A stretch of DNA of 64,000 bases. It comes from Nocardia sp. NBC_00403 (lineage in GTDB: Bacteria; Actinomycetota; Actinomycetes; Mycobacteriales; Mycobacteriaceae). The stretch's first letter is position 1. The number at the start of each line of letters is the position of its first letter. Positions 1-9,801 of this stretch are shown here, piece after piece. The position numbers were made by a program, and so were the translations under genes. Under the pieces are notes generated by a model. That model was not told the DNA's origin, ran no database searches, and saw nothing but the letters and a program-made list of their open reading frames with translations. The stretch is from NCBI RefSeq assembly GCF_036046055.1, contig NZ_CP107939.1, positions 5,890,001-5,954,000 on the forward strand, written 5' to 3'.

Positions 1-141
1 GATCGGCTGTTCCTCGCCTTTCCGGTCTTTCTCGCCTCCGGCACTCGCGCCGATTGAATACCAGCTTGGGGTGGCTCTGGTGGGGGTAGCGGGCGGCTGA
101 AGTGGACGTGTCGGGGTTGCTGGCGGGCTACGCCGTGCTTG

Positions 142-375
142 TCAGCGCTCGGGCCCGGTGACGGATTCCTGGTCGGTTTCAGTGATGTTGGTGAGCATGA
201 CGGCCGTGAAGCGGTAGAGGTCTTCGCGCAGGCATTGCGTGGAGTAGGCGCGACCGGCAAAGCGGTCCAGGCAGATGCGAGCGTCCTGGTCCGCGGCGAG
301 CCAGTCATTGATGAACTGGAGCAGTTCGGCGAGTTCGGTGGAATCACCGATTCGGATGCTGCTGCTGTCGGACAT
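142..375 (-). CDS. small hypothetical protein, 77 aa
   Basis: Short acidic protein with no signal peptide or membrane segment. The central stretch alternates acidic and hydrophobic residues (ELAELLQFINDWLAAD), which suggests a helical fold. It lies just outside the left end of the IS21-type element, so it is host DNA or part of a neighbouring element rather than an IS gene. I do not recognise the family with certainty. Similar small proteins of about this length occur in actinobacteria, but I assign no function. Confidence 0.5.
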   Translation of the reverse strand: MSDSSSIRIGDSTELAELLQFINDWLAADQDARICLDRFAGRAYSTQCLREDLYRFTAVMLTNITETDQESVTGPER

Positions 376-452
376 CCGGATAACCCCGAATCATGGTGTG
401 ACCAGGTAAGTCCAGACAAATACCGGCGTCACCTGGGTATTGCGGTAGGTGG

Positions 453-1294
453 TCAGGGTTGGAGTTGCAGCGCCTGCTGCTGCGTCGGGTCCTTCGGCCG
501 TGCGGTGTGTCCGGCGGCTTGCGCGGTGCGGGTCAGGCGGTAGCTTTGGGTGCCGGTCTCGATGATGTGCCCGCCGAAGGTCAAGCGATCGACAATGGCC
601 GAGCACAGACGAGGATCGGTGAAAGTTTTCGTCCAGCCGCCGAACGACTCGTTGGATGCGATAGCGACACTGCTCTTTTCCTCCCTCTCGGTCAGAACCT
701 GGAACAGCAGCTCAGCGCCACGCCTGTCCAGCGCCATATACCCGAGTTCGTCAAGGCAGAGCAGATCAACTCGGCCGTAGCGGGCGATGGTCGTACTCAG
801 AACTTTGTCATCGGCGGCCTCGATCAGTTCGTTGACGAGCTTGGTGGCCAGGGTGTATTTCACGCGGAAGCCCTTCATCGCGGCCTCGGTGCCCAACAAG
901 ATCAGCAGATAGCTCTTGCCGGTGCCCGAATCACCGATCAGACACAACGGCAAACCTTTCTCGACCCACCGGCAGGTGGCGAGAGTGTGGATGAGTGCAG
1001 CATCGATGCTGAGGTTGGCGTCGAAATCGAACGCGCGCAACGACTTATCGCGCGGGAACCCGGCTGCGCGGATGCGCCGCTCGGAGCGGCGGCGAGCGCG
1101 ATCGTCGCACTCGGGCAGCAGCAGCTCGGCGATGAACGCCCGATACGACATCTGCTCACGTTCGGCGGTGTCGGCGATCTCGCCGAACTGCTGACGAATC
1201 GTGGCAACCGCAACATGCGACATGCCTGATCGATCGAGGCGTCCGCGGCCTGCTCGGTCATTCGGCGGCGCCGCGGCGCGCTAGAGGTTGTCAT
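453..1294 (-). pseudogene. istB: istB, IS21 helper ATPase, frameshifted
   Basis: IstB is the AAA+ ATPase that assists the IstA transposase in IS21 transposition. The Walker A motif GDSGTGKS and the Walker B motif LLCLDE are both present in the open part of the frame, which runs from about 1223 to 453. The natural start is the ATG at 1294 (MTTSSAPRRRRMTEQ...), giving the usual N-terminus through QACRMLRLP. The sequence then jumps to another frame at about 1200, continuing TIRQQFGEIAD. Apart from that single shift the protein is full length. The 1294 start overlaps the end of istA, the normal coupled arrangement. Confidence 0.8.
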
Positions 1295-2937
1295 GAACTG
1301 GTCCCTTCTTTCGGTGGATGGGGATGGCGCAACAACTGGTCGTAGATGGCCACCGACGGCAACGGCCTCAGATCGGGTGGGAGTTGCGTCAGTCGGCGTG
1401 TAGTCAGCGACGACACGCCATTGGCCTGGGCATCGGGGGTGTCCAGGTCCACAGGGGGCGCTGGCGGCGGGGTCGTATCGGCGATCTTGCGGGCCTCCAG
1501 TGCGACAGCATCAGCGGTCAACGCACCGACCGACAGCGCGACCTCGACGCCCGCGACCACCTGGTCGTGGGGCATGTGCCGATGCAACAGCAGCACTTCG
1601 ATGAGCGCGCGGGTGCCGTCACGATCACCGTGTGCCTTGCGCGCGGCAGCCCACCATGCGTCGTGAGCGGCGGTGAACTTGCCGGCCAGGCGAGCCTGCT
1701 CCAACGCTGTCGCCCCGGCAAGTGCTCCGGCTTGCGCATCAGCCCTTCCAGATAGTGATCGAGGTCCATGCGGGTCTGCGCCTTGCCCGCGATCCGCTCG
1801 TGCCGGGCGACCTCGACCCGGTTGTCGTAGACGACCAGCATCGATGCATGCAACAGCACCCGCAGCTGGCGGCCGATCAGCCGGACCGGAACGCTGTAGC
1901 GGTTGGTGCGCACCGTGATCAACGAATACCGGTCGACACGCGGGGTGAACCACAGCCCGGTCTCGAATTCCTCCTCCGGCAGCGGTTTCAGCAACGGTCT
2001 CTCGACCTCGAAGTGCTCACCGACAGTCCTGGCCCGGGCACCGATCCGGCGGGCGTCATCGGCGCAGTCCGCACCCGTCGACCATCGCGTTCAGCTCATC
2101 TACCGAGTTCACGCAAGGCACGGGCACGAGGTGGTTGCGACGGAACCACCCGATCTGTCCCTCCACACCGCCCTTTTCGTGGGCGCCCTGTTGTCCGGGC
2201 TGGCAGTAGAAAACATCCAGGTCATAGTGGGATCGGAAGGCCGTCCACCGGTCGGTCTCCACTCGCAGACGGGAGAATCCGATGACCCGCGCGACGGCCG
2301 CATTCAGGTTGTCGTACCGCACCTTGCCGAACGGCACTCCGCCCAGCATGCGGAACGCATGGACATGTCCCTCGAAGAACGCCTCCTGCCCGCCCGAGGT
2401 GGAGATTCGGCGAATCGACTTGCCGGAGAACGAGAGCCGGAACGAGAACAGGAACATTCTGACCGGCTCACCACGAAGCTCGACCACGAGTTCGCCGAAG
2501 TCGACCTCGGCCTCGTCGCCGGGCCGGTGTGTCTGAGGAATGAACACATCGACCGGGCCACGACCGGCCGCGGCGCGGATCTCCGGGGCCCGTTTTGCCA
2601 CATACTCACGCACCGTCTCGTAGGAGACGTCGATCATGTAATGCTCGTCGATCAACCGCGCGAAGATCCGCCGCACCGTATGCCGTTGCTTGCGTGGCGC
2701 ATCCAGATCGGCCCGTAGCCACTCAGCGATGACCGGTTTGAACTCATCGAGCTTCGATGCGCGCGGCGGATACTTTCTTGCGGTCGGTCGGTCGGTCGGC
2801 CACGCCGAATTCAATGCCGCGCGGACCGTGCGATACGAGACGTTGTACTTGCGCTCCAGCCCCCGACCCGACATCCCTGCCCGCGAATCCCGGCGGATAG
2901 CGGCATACAGCTCCACCTTGGACTGACGAGGCGGCAA
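1291..2937 (-). pseudogene. istA: istA, IS21 transposase, two frameshifts
   Basis: IstA is the DDE transposase of IS21 elements. The N-terminal 290 residues (2937 to about 2060) contain a helix-turn-helix (SGRGLERKYNVSYRTVRAAL) and the start of the rve core (DEAEVDFGELVVEL, then HEKGGVEGQIGWFRR carrying the final acidic residue). The frame then shifts near 2060 to the segment starting LPEEEFETGLWF, and again near 1720 to KFTAAHDAWWAAARKAHGD. The C-terminus at 1291 matches the family ending that runs into istB. No product longer than about 290 aa can be made without frameshifting. Confidence 0.8.
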
Positions 2938-3114
2938 CGACGGCTCCTACGAAGCAGGTTCCGGCGTCGACGAAACGCACAGAACGTTGCGCCGCAACCT
3001 ACCACCGTCCAGGCCACGGTGACGTCAAAATTCGTCTGTACCAACATCTTCAGGTCGAGGGTGCCGCCGAGATTCCCCGGTAAGTGCTGTCACAGATGAC
3101 CTGTACAACCAATT

Positions 3115-3200
3115 AGCCGTAGGACAGCCGCGCCAGGCCGGTGTCGGGGCACACGTACCAGTCGTCGAGCGCTTTAGCGGGGCTTGGCGCCAGCGCAGCC
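3115..3200 (-). pseudogene. tyrosine recombinase scrap
   Basis: On the minus strand this reads [19 protein letters not shown] and then stops. The piece [11 protein letters not shown] is the same as in the larger recombinase remnant at 6647-7060, and the two DNA stretches are visibly similar (gtaggacagccgcgc followed by cggtgtcgggg). It is a short duplicated fragment of the same recombinase family, next to the right end of the IS21 element. Confidence 0.6.
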
Positions 3201-3290
3201 GCCAGATGGTGGCGGCGGCGACGCCGGCCCGCGACACCACATCCGTGTCAGTGGCCATCGCAGGCTGACTGGTTGGCCATTGATACGGGC

Positions 3291-3626
3291 CTACTGCATC
3301 AGTTGGACGTGGGGGTGATCGGGTGACGTTGGGCAGACGCGAAGGATCATGTTGTAACCGCGAGCAATTGTGACGTCGGGGCCTGTGGTCGTGCTGTAAT
3401 CATCTGCGAGGGCCTGATCTTCGTGGGGGCCGCCGGTGCCGTCGACCGCCAGCAGTTCCGCGGAGCGGTCGTAGATCCGTATCTGCTGGGTGTGGAGTTG
3501 GTCCTGCAGCACCCAGAGCCGGGCGTGCTCGATCAGATCATCGAGATCGGGCAGTTCGAGCCGGGTGTTCAACGTGCCGTGACCCGGTATCGGGGTGTGA
3601 GCTTCCAGACGAAACCGCGCCGTCAC
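3291..3626 (-). CDS. hypothetical protein, 111 aa
   Basis: Soluble protein without signal peptide or membrane segment. Its start overlaps the stop of the preceding 61-aa gene by 4 nt, which suggests an operon with translational coupling. The composition looks coding (LELPDLDDLIEHARLWVLQD, then RIYDRSAELLAVDGTGG). I do not recognise the family. The pair could be cargo of a mobile element because it sits between recombinase and IS debris. Confidence 0.55.
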   Translation of the reverse strand: MTARFRLEAHTPIPGHGTLNTRLELPDLDDLIEHARLWVLQDQLHTQQIRIYDRSAELLAVDGTGGPHEDQALADDYSTTTGPDVTIARGYNMILRVCPTSPDHPHVQLMQ

Positions 3627-3808
3627 TCACCTCCGGTGTCCGCATCCGCCGCGACGAGCTCGGACACACGTGTGCTCCATCGGTAGCGGCCTGGTGCGTC
3701 CTGGGCGGACTCGACGATCGCGTCGTCGCCCTCGATCTCGACGACCCGGAACACCGATACGCCACCGGCCACCAGCAACACCTGATCGCCAACCTTCACC
3801 ATGCCCAC
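3623..3808 (-). CDS. hypothetical small protein, 61 aa
   Basis: Small acidic, beta-rich protein (MGMVKVGDQVLLVAGGVSVF, then RVVEIEGDDAIVES). The pattern resembles a small beta-barrel of the kind found in minor phage or plasmid proteins, but that is only an impression. It is the first gene of a two-gene unit, overlapping the next gene by 4 nt. An alternative start at the third codon is possible. Confidence 0.5.
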   Translation of the reverse strand: MGMVKVGDQVLLVAGGVSVFRVVEIEGDDAIVESAQDAPGRYRWSTRVSELVAADADTGGE

Positions 3809-3853
3809 AGCCTATCTCTAACAAACCGCGCGGTATGCGGAATCATCGAACTT

Positions 3854-4129
3854 ATGTTCGAGTATTGGAGTGATGATTTCACAGCGTCGCTCCGCCACGT
3901 CGTCGACCCGCCAATACCGGTCCGCGTCGACCTGAACGTCGCGATCTCGCCGCAGGGCGCGTTCCGCAAAGACGCAGTGTCGATGCGCGTGAAGGCCGGC
4001 GGGCTCGACCTCACGACCGCCGTGCCCGGTCTGCTCTACGCCTGGGCCCGCTGCATTTCTCTGCACTTGGCAATCAGCTCCACCGAATCGGCCGCAGCGC
4101 TCCGCGCAGCGCCAGCTCGGCACGGTTAG
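3854..4129 (+). CDS. possible hypothetical protein, 91 aa, perhaps truncated
   Basis: The first 60 residues look coding (YWSDDFTASLRHVVDPPIPV, RVDLNVAISPQGAFRKDAVS). The last 25 become Ala/Arg-rich, as if the frame or the gene had been broken. It diverges from the two small genes at 3291-3808. No family was recognised. Confidence 0.35.
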   Translation: MFEYWSDDFTASLRHVVDPPIPVRVDLNVAISPQGAFRKDAVSMRVKAGGLDLTTAVPGLLYAWARCISLHLAISSTESAAALRAAPARHG

Positions 4130-4233
4130 CAACGCACTCTCATTCCGAGTTGAGTGCGTCGATTCGGGCGAGGGTATTTTGCGCGGGCGCCGAATCCAGG
4201 CTTCGGTATTACCTGAACCGGGGCAAGTCCCGA

Positions 4234-4350
4234 GCCGGTGCTGCCGGTGCCAGGACCTTGGACCTGACTTCGCGAGCGTCGAGGTCGGGGGCTACCCGGC
4301 TGTATGAGCGGCTCGGATTCCAGCCGCGTGAATCACGCGTTTACCGGTTC
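4234..4350 (+). pseudogene. GNAT acetyltransferase C-terminal fragment
   Basis: The translation ARTLDLTSRASRSGATRLYE followed by RLGFQPRESRVYRF is the classical C-terminal end of a GNAT N-acetyltransferase (helix, LYxRLGF turn and last strand). Nothing of the acetyl-CoA binding part is present upstream, so only the last 40 or so residues survive. Confidence 0.65.
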
Positions 4351-4365
4351 GCGCAACCGGCTGAC

Positions 4366-4671
4366 CTCCGGCAGCAACGCACTCTCGAGCCGCGATCCGA
4401 GGCGGTCGACGCGGGTCTCCCGTCGGCCGAGCACTAATGCAGACTTCGAGTCCGATCACTCAGCCCACAATCCCGACAAGGAACGCGACCTTCAGCGCCG
4501 AAACCGATTCCAGGGCCATCTTGTCGCGCGCCGGGTACAGCTCGCTCGTCCGGAGTTCCATCGAGGGACCGACCTCCATCATGGCAAATTCAGTGCCGCG
4601 GCAGCTTCGAGGGTGGTGATTTTCTCTCCGTATCCGGCCAAGTGTGCAGCATGTCGGTACCGGCAGACACA
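4366..4671. other. gap without recognised gene
   Basis: A 70-codon minus-strand frame crosses 4460-4672 and ends in a hydrophobic run (MALESVSALKVAFLVGIVG). It has no clear ribosome site and no family I recognise. I see no convincing gene here. Confidence 0.3.
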
Positions 4672-5950
4672 ATGCAGGACATGGAAAACGGTGATGACAA
4701 GGACGCGGCCCAGCCCTCCCCGGCTGTGAACAGATGGACGGTGGGTCTCACCTGCGCCGCGGTCGTCGCGGCCGGCTACCTTATCGCCTGGCTGGTGCAC
4801 GAGCCGGAGCCGTCGGAGCCCACGGCTCGGGCCAAAAACTCCTATGTCACCCCGCCGGTCACGTTTCCGGTGCAGATCCCAGGCTGTGATGTCGTGGAAC
4901 CTCCGCGGCAAGCGCAATTGTTCGGCGTGATGTACTCCGACAAATATGAATACGACAATCCGTCCTATCCATGGTTCTCCGGTTCCAAGGCTGTCGCGAT
5001 GACGCAGGCGCTGCAGGATGCGCTGCCCGGTGATGTCGAGATCGCCTTCGCCCCGGTAGCGCGCTCGCTGGTGTTCCAGCCGATCATCGGCGATCCCACG
5101 CAGAACAAGAGATTCGGCGATTCGACCGAGGCACGCGCCACGCTGCTGCGTGGTGACCGAGCGGGCGCGCTGGCGGTGACCGTTCGCCAATCCACCACAC
5201 CGATTCCATCGTGCGTCGCCGGCGATCTCGACGAGCGTCGCCACCTCCCCGACGGCACGATCGTCGATACCGAGGACACCTGGTACGAGATCAATGGGGT
5301 CCGCACCCTCTCGCGCAACGCCACCGGTTACCTGCCCGACGGATCCGTCGTTCACGCGAACGCCACTGATCAAGCCGCTGACGGCAGCGGCCGTACCCGC
5401 GCCCTCCCCCTGGCCATCGATGAACTCGTCGCGTTCGTGACCGAACCCGGACTACGCATCGGCGCGCCGGTTCCGCCCGGAACGCAGGACCCGCCCGAGA
5501 CCTGCCTTCGCTTCTCGAAATCCGGCGCGGTGATCGATCAGGCCCAAGCTCGTCGATGGGACGAGGTGCTGGCGCAGATTCCGCTCGACGGTGTGACCCT
5601 CGACCGGCCGCTAGGGGCGCTGCTGCCAGGGTATATGGGCGGCGGCGTGTGCCAGGCGGTTCGAGTGACGACGCCAGGCCGACAATCGCGGTTGAGCGTC
5701 GTGATCAGCACCGGGCAACCCGTCCCGCAGGAGCCAGATAATTCGTCGTACGACGGTGCGACGCGGCGGCTGCCGGACGGGGCGGTGGTCGAGTCCAGCG
5801 AGCTGGGAAGCTCGCCGTCCCGCACCGTCACCATCACTCGCCGGTCCGGGGTGCAGATCCAGGTCAGCTCCACCGATGCCGCCGATGAGCCTCTGCCGTT
5901 CGCGGCTGGAGGAGATCGCCCTGAATCCGGAACTCGAGGTGTCGCGATAA
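4672..5950 (+). CDS. membrane-anchored hypothetical protein, likely frameshifted near its end
   Basis: About 425 aa with one N-terminal membrane segment (TVGLTCAAVVAAGYLIAWLV) followed by a large extracytoplasmic part. The outer part has two similar halves, each with a LPDGxxV motif: HLPDGTIVDTEDTWYEINGV and GYLPDGSVVHAN in the first, RRLPDGAVVESSE in the second. The open frame runs on to 6138. However, a +1 shift near 5905 gives the far more natural ending LEEIALNPELEVSR and a stop at 5948-5950. I take that as the original end and the longer tail as read-through after a frameshift. The start is uncertain: a GTG at 4642 and ATGs at 4651, 4672 and 4681 share the frame. Function is unknown; the type is common in Nocardia. 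Confidence 0.6.
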
Positions 5951-6283
5951 GGACGATTCCCGGGCTGCGCAATCTCGTGCTCGCCGCCGCGAGGGGCGTA
6001 ATCACCAGCGCCGGTGCGGTGGTGATTCTCTCGCGACCCGAGGACAGTACGCGCAAGATCACCAGAACCACGCGGATTCCGCTCCGGGTTCCGCCGTCAG
6101 TTCGTGCCGGTATCAACCGATTCGGACCCGCACAGTGAGCGCGGTAGTCGGCGAGACCGGATGCGGCGCAGGAACATTCACTATTGCTGCAACCCGTGCG
6201 TCTCGAACCAGCCTGTGCGGGCAGGCGGAAGATCGACATCCTGAGCGGCTTCCGGCGCCGGTAGTGCGCGCCCATGCCGCATA

Positions 6284-6446
6284 CCGACAGAAACGACGAC
6301 ACAGGGTCAACTTCGGAACCGTGGAACACCACGATGTACGGCACCACCCGCGGCGGCTCGACCTGCTGCACACTCCCGATCGCCGGCAGCTCGATACGCC
6401 CGTCACGAAGCGCGCGCCTCGGCTCCTCCACTCGATGCACCCCCAT
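6284..6446 (-). pseudogene. tyrosine recombinase N-terminal fragment
   Basis: Starting at the ATG at 6446, the minus strand reads IELPAIGSVQQVEPPRVVPY and then EVDPVSSFL. This is the typical beginning of large actinobacterial site-specific integrases, which open with a Pro-Arg loop and a VxPVSxFL segment before the SAM-like domain. The similarity ends abruptly at about 6284. It lies downstream of the C-terminal piece at 6647-7060, so the two are not parts of one gene in the present order. Confidence 0.5.
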
Positions 6447-6646
6447 AAACGTTAGACCCGTAGATCAACGACTGAAGTGCAGTTAGCAGGACCGACGGCT
6501 CTTGGACTGGGTTGATCGGGTTCGCCATCCCAGCGGGTCACAAAGGGCAAGGGCGAGTCGAGACCAAGCAGTGGTGCGCGAGCCGAGCTATATCGGGGTC
6601 GCCGTAGTATCGGCCGAATTTCGGGCGGATATGGCGTAGCTGCTGG

Positions 6647-7060
6647 TCAGTGGGTGCGGGAAGTGCCGGGGCCGATGAGGCTGGTCAGTTCGCGCATCGC
6701 CTGGGGAGACGGTTTGAAGTAGCGGCGCAGGTTCTCGGCCTTGCGGCGCCGCGACTTGGCCATCAGTTCGAGCAGGCTCGCGCCGGATTCGCCGAGGTGC
6801 GTCAGCCCGGAGTGCCGGAGTTCGTGGAGTTCCCAGCCGGTGCCAGACCCCCTGGCGGCGGTGGCGGCGTCGAGCAGGTCGTAGGACAGCCGCGCGAGCC
6901 CGGTGTCGGGGCAGCGTCGCGGTCGGCGAGATATTTTCCCGGCTCGGGACGGCGGTGGGTCACGAACACCGGCCCGTGGGCGCGGCCGCGGATCAGCCTG
7001 GGCAGGCCCCGGGCGGTGCCGGCATCCCAATACACGGTTTCCAGGACGTTAACTGCCCGT
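6647..7060 (-). pseudogene. tyrosine recombinase C-terminal (catalytic) fragment
   Basis: The minus strand encodes [20 protein letters not shown], then [20 protein letters not shown], shifts frame at about 6915, and continues [16 protein letters not shown] and [31 protein letters not shown] is the HxLRH active-site box and RRYFKPSP carries the nucleophilic tyrosine. The N-terminal half is missing; the 5' edge is near 7060. One internal frameshift is needed, so the fragment is inactive. Confidence 0.7.
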
Positions 7061-7110
7061 CCTCGAGATTCCCGACAGAGTCCTTCAGTGAAGATCCGAC
7101 TGGACCTCGG

Positions 7111-7404
7111 TCAGTCGATGCCTTCGACGATGCGGAAGTCGCGCTCGACGCCGTCGGAGAGGGCGACCAGCGCCTCCTGGTAGGCCGCACTCTCGTGCGC
7201 CGCGACGGCCTGCTCGAAGCTGTCGAACTCGATCAGGATGGTGCGCTCGGCGATTCCGGCGTCATGCGCCACGACCCGACTGTCAAGGGCGAGGATCCGA
7301 CCGCCCCCGGCCTTGACGGCCGGAGCGGCCAGCTTGTTGTAAGCAGCCAGCTTCTCAGGGTCTGAAATGGTGCGCTAGGCGCTGACCCAGTAGCCCTTGG
7401 GCAT
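7111..7404 (-). pseudogene. DUF1330 protein, killed by an amber codon
   Basis: The minus strand gives MPKGYWVSA, stop, RTISDPEKLAAYNKLAAP and so on to RDFRIVEGID. Apart from the TAG at codon 10 (7375-7377) it aligns end to end without gaps to the intact DUF1330 protein at 10893-11186 (MTKGYWVSVYPAISDPERLT...). The equivalent codon in that copy is a tyrosine (TAC). DUF1330 proteins are small dimeric ferredoxin-fold proteins of mostly unknown role. A ribosome site (GGAGG) precedes the ATG. This is a recent, single-substitution pseudogene, or an error at one base. Confidence 0.8.
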
Positions 7405-7437
7405 GGAACCTCCAGTGTTGGGATGAGTGCATCTGAC

Positions 7438-8883
7438 TTACGGGTTGGTCTCGGACGAGCGTCGGCGGGCGAGAGCGAGGCTTGTCAGCGTCGTGATCGC
7501 CATGGCGCCGATGCCGACCAGCGCCGCGGTGGTGTAGGCGCTGTCGTCGGGGAAGAGGTGGCCGGGGCCGGTGCCCGCGGCGAGGATCAGGCCGCCGATG
7601 GCGCTGCCCAGGGAGTACCCGATGCTGCGGACGACGTAGTTGAAGCTCATAGCGCTCGACGTCTCGCTCTTGGGGATGACGGCCAGGATGACGCAGGGCA
7701 TCGCGGCCGAGAAGCCGCCGACGCCGAAGCCGAGCACGCCCATCGCCGCGAACAGTTCGGCCAGATCCGACCGGGCCGCCGCGAACAGGGCGAACCCGCC
7801 GCCGACCACGACGGCGCTGCCGGCCAGGAGCAGGGGGTCGGCGATCCGCGTCCGGACCCGCGGCGTGAGCTTGCCGGCGACGAACCCCAGCACCGAGAAC
7901 GGGATGAGGACCAGCCCGGCGACGAAGGTCGTCAGCCCGAAGCCGTAGCCGGCGCCGTGCGGCGTCTGCGCGTACCGGGTGATGAGCGTGAGCAGGAGGT
8001 ACATGCCGATTCCGCCGACGAACATGGCGAGGTTCGCCCCGGCGACCGCCGGGTGCCGCACCGTCCGCACATCGACCAGGGGCGTCGTGCTGCGCAGCTC
8101 GACGACGGCCCAGACGCAGAGCAGCACCACCGCGACGACGGCGAGACCCGCCGCCACAGCGAGGTGCCGACTCCACAGATTCCGTTCGCCGGCGAGGAAC
8201 AGCACCAGGAGCAGCGCAGCGGCCAGGACGACCGCGCCTGCCACGTCCACGTGGGCGGAGCGGCCTTCGGGGGCTTCGGGCATGGAGCGCCACGCGGTCA
8301 GGAGGGCGGCGGCGGTGACGACCAGGCCGAGGCCGTAGGCGGCCCGTACCCCGCCGAGCTCGGCGAGCAGTGCGGCCAGCGGGTAGCCGACGCCGACCCC
8401 GATGATCGAGACCACCGAGATCAGGGCGATCACGGCCGCGCTGCGCTCCTCGGGGAGGTGGTCCCGGGCCACGCCCATCATCAGCGCCGTCAGCCCGAGC
8501 CCGACGCCCTGGGCCGCCCTGCCTGCCAGCAGCCACGCGAACGGCAGCGGCAGCACGGTGAGCGCGCTGCCGGCGACGACGACCGCCAGCGTGGCGAGGA
8601 TCGTGGCCCGCCGATGCGGGCCGGCTCCGAGCCGGCCCAGGACCGGCGTGGCGACGGCGCCGCTGAGCAGCGCGACGGTCAGCGTCCACTGCGCGCTGCC
8701 GAGCGAGACGTGGAACGAGGTCGCCACGCTGGTGATGAGCGGCGCCCCGAGGCTGCCGATCGCCGCCACGACCAGAGCGATGAACATCAGGGCGGGGACC
8801 AGCAGGCGCGCCTCGGAACGCGCCACCGGGAACGCCTTCACCGCGACACCGCCGACCGGCTGCCCGGTCACCGCTTCGGCCAT
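7438..8883 (-). CDS. MFS transporter, drug-efflux type
   Basis: 481 aa with about 14 hydrophobic segments, the size and layout of DHA2-type proton-driven drug exporters. The N-terminal half carries the cytoplasmic loop LGRLGAGPHRRATILATLA between segments 2 and 3, and a motif-C-like glycine-rich stretch (SIIGVGVGYPLAALLAELGG). I chose the ATG at 8883 because the frame upstream overlaps the MarR gene in another reading frame and is not coding. With this start the gene overlaps the marR stop by 16 nt, so the two form a coupled operon. The likely role is export of a hydrophobic compound under control of the MarR protein. Confidence 0.8.
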   Translation of the reverse strand: MAEAVTGQPVGGVAVKAFPVARSEARLLVPALMFIALVVAAIGSLGAPLITSVATSFHVSLGSAQWTLTVALLSGAVATPVLGRLGAGPHRRATILATLAVVVAGSALTVLPLPFAWLLAGRAAQGVGLGLTALMMGVARDHLPEERSAAVIALISVVSIIGVGVGYPLAALLAELGGVRAAYGLGLVVTAAALLTAWRSMPEAPEGRSAHVDVAGAVVLAAALLLVLFLAGERNLWSRHLAVAAGLAVVAVVLLCVWAVVELRSTTPLVDVRTVRHPAVAGANLAMFVGGIGMYLLLTLITRYAQTPHGAGYGFGLTTFVAGLVLIPFSVLGFVAGKLTPRVRTRIADPLLLAGSAVVVGGGFALFAAARSDLAELFAAMGVLGFGVGGFSAAMPCVILAVIPKSETSSAMSFNYVVRSIGYSLGSAIGGLILAAGTGPGHLFPDDSAYTTAALVGIGAMAITTLTSLALARRRSSETNP

Positions 8884-9332
8884 TCGCGGTCCTGGCTTTC
8901 GAGCTCTGCCAGATGCTTCAGCGCCGAAAGGGCCGCCACCAGCGCCTCGACCTCGTCGCCGGTGAGCTCGCCGATCAACCGCTCGAACGCGTGGACGCCC
9001 GCCTGGCGCCGCGTCCGGACATAGGAGGCGCCGGCCTCGGTCAGGCACACCAGCGTGACCCGCTTGTCGGACGCGTCGCCCCGCCGCTCGACCAGGCCGG
9101 ACTCCTCCATCACCCGGACCAGGGCGGTCATCGCGGGTTGGGTGACGCCCTCGACCGCGGCCAGATCGGTGATGCGCCGCGGGCCGGTCCGGTCCAGGGT
9201 GGCCAGGGTGGCGGCGGACGTCAGGCTCATGTCCCGGGGCAGGCGTCTCGCGGCCGTGGTGGCCAGGCCGTAGAGGGCTGCCCCGATGGCGGCGGACGCG
9301 CCAGGAGCGGTGTTTTGACGACTCATGCTCAA
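8868..9332 (-). CDS. MarR-family transcriptional regulator
   Basis: 154 aa winged-helix protein. The recognition helix region is ITDLAAVEGVTQPAMTALVR, followed by the wing VERRGDASDKRVTLVCLTEA, which has the conserved DKR of MarR proteins. It sits directly upstream of, and overlaps, the MFS gene it presumably represses. The AT-rich segment just before the start (9325-9365) contains the imperfect dyad TGCTATGCTTTGAGCA (on the minus strand) and could be the autoregulatory operator. The start could also be two codons later. Confidence 0.85.
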   Translation of the reverse strand: MSMSRQNTAPGASAAIGAALYGLATTAARRLPRDMSLTSAATLATLDRTGPRRITDLAAVEGVTQPAMTALVRVMEESGLVERRGDASDKRVTLVCLTEAGASYVRTRRQAGVHAFERLIGELTGDEVEALVAALSALKHLAELESQDREWPKR

Positions 9333-9365
9333 AGCATAGCATTTTTATATTCATAATCTATGGAA

Positions 9366-9801
9366 ATAGTCGACTGGTGCGGGCAGCCTCGATCCGCACC
9401 CGCGGCGGCGGCCGGCCATCGCGCTCGGTGCGCAGCCGGAACCTGCCGCGCCCGTCGACCACGGCCTCGGGGGAGCAATGGAACAGTGGTTGGCGTTAAG
9501 CATTGACCGACGTCATGGACGCCGTTGACGGCGAGCATTCCCGCCGGTTACCCGTGCTTGTCCGGTTCGGCGTCGGCGAAGGCGCGGTATCCGCCGAGAT
9601 CTCGGGCTGGGCGAGGACGTCGCCGCGGTGTATGACTCGGACCGGACCCGGGGCCATCATCGGATGCTGATCCGCCGGTGTAGCGAGTTCGTGTCGGACA
9701 TTCAGCAAGACCGCCGTCGTCGTCATCACCGCGAAGTCCGCCGGGCGTAAGGTCTTCGGCCTCGCCACCGCAGGCGTCCGTCTCGCGTGACCTCTTGCGC
9801 G
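9366..9801. other. gap without recognised gene
   Basis: All frames are short or compositionally unlike neighbouring genes. A minus-strand frame over 9496-9768 is open but shows no family features. This is probably eroded DNA between the MarR and LysR units. Confidence 0.4.

Larger units (their letters stand above)
408..3042 (-). mobile_element. IS21-family insertion sequence, degenerate
   Basis: The element is read on the minus strand as istA then istB, the standard IS21 order. Candidate terminal inverted repeats are visible: 413-433 reads CAGACAAATACCGGCGTCAC and the reverse complement of 3017-3038 reads CAGACGAATTTTGACGTCAC. The exact tips are approximate. Both genes are frameshifted (see their entries), so the copy looks inactive unless the shifts are sequencing errors. 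No target duplication was identified. Confidence 0.75.

Noticed and set aside
7423..9024. Very long plus-strand frame opposite the MFS and MarR genes
   Set aside because: Arg/Gln/Gly-rich shadow of GC-rich coding DNA; the minus-strand proteins have clear family motifs.
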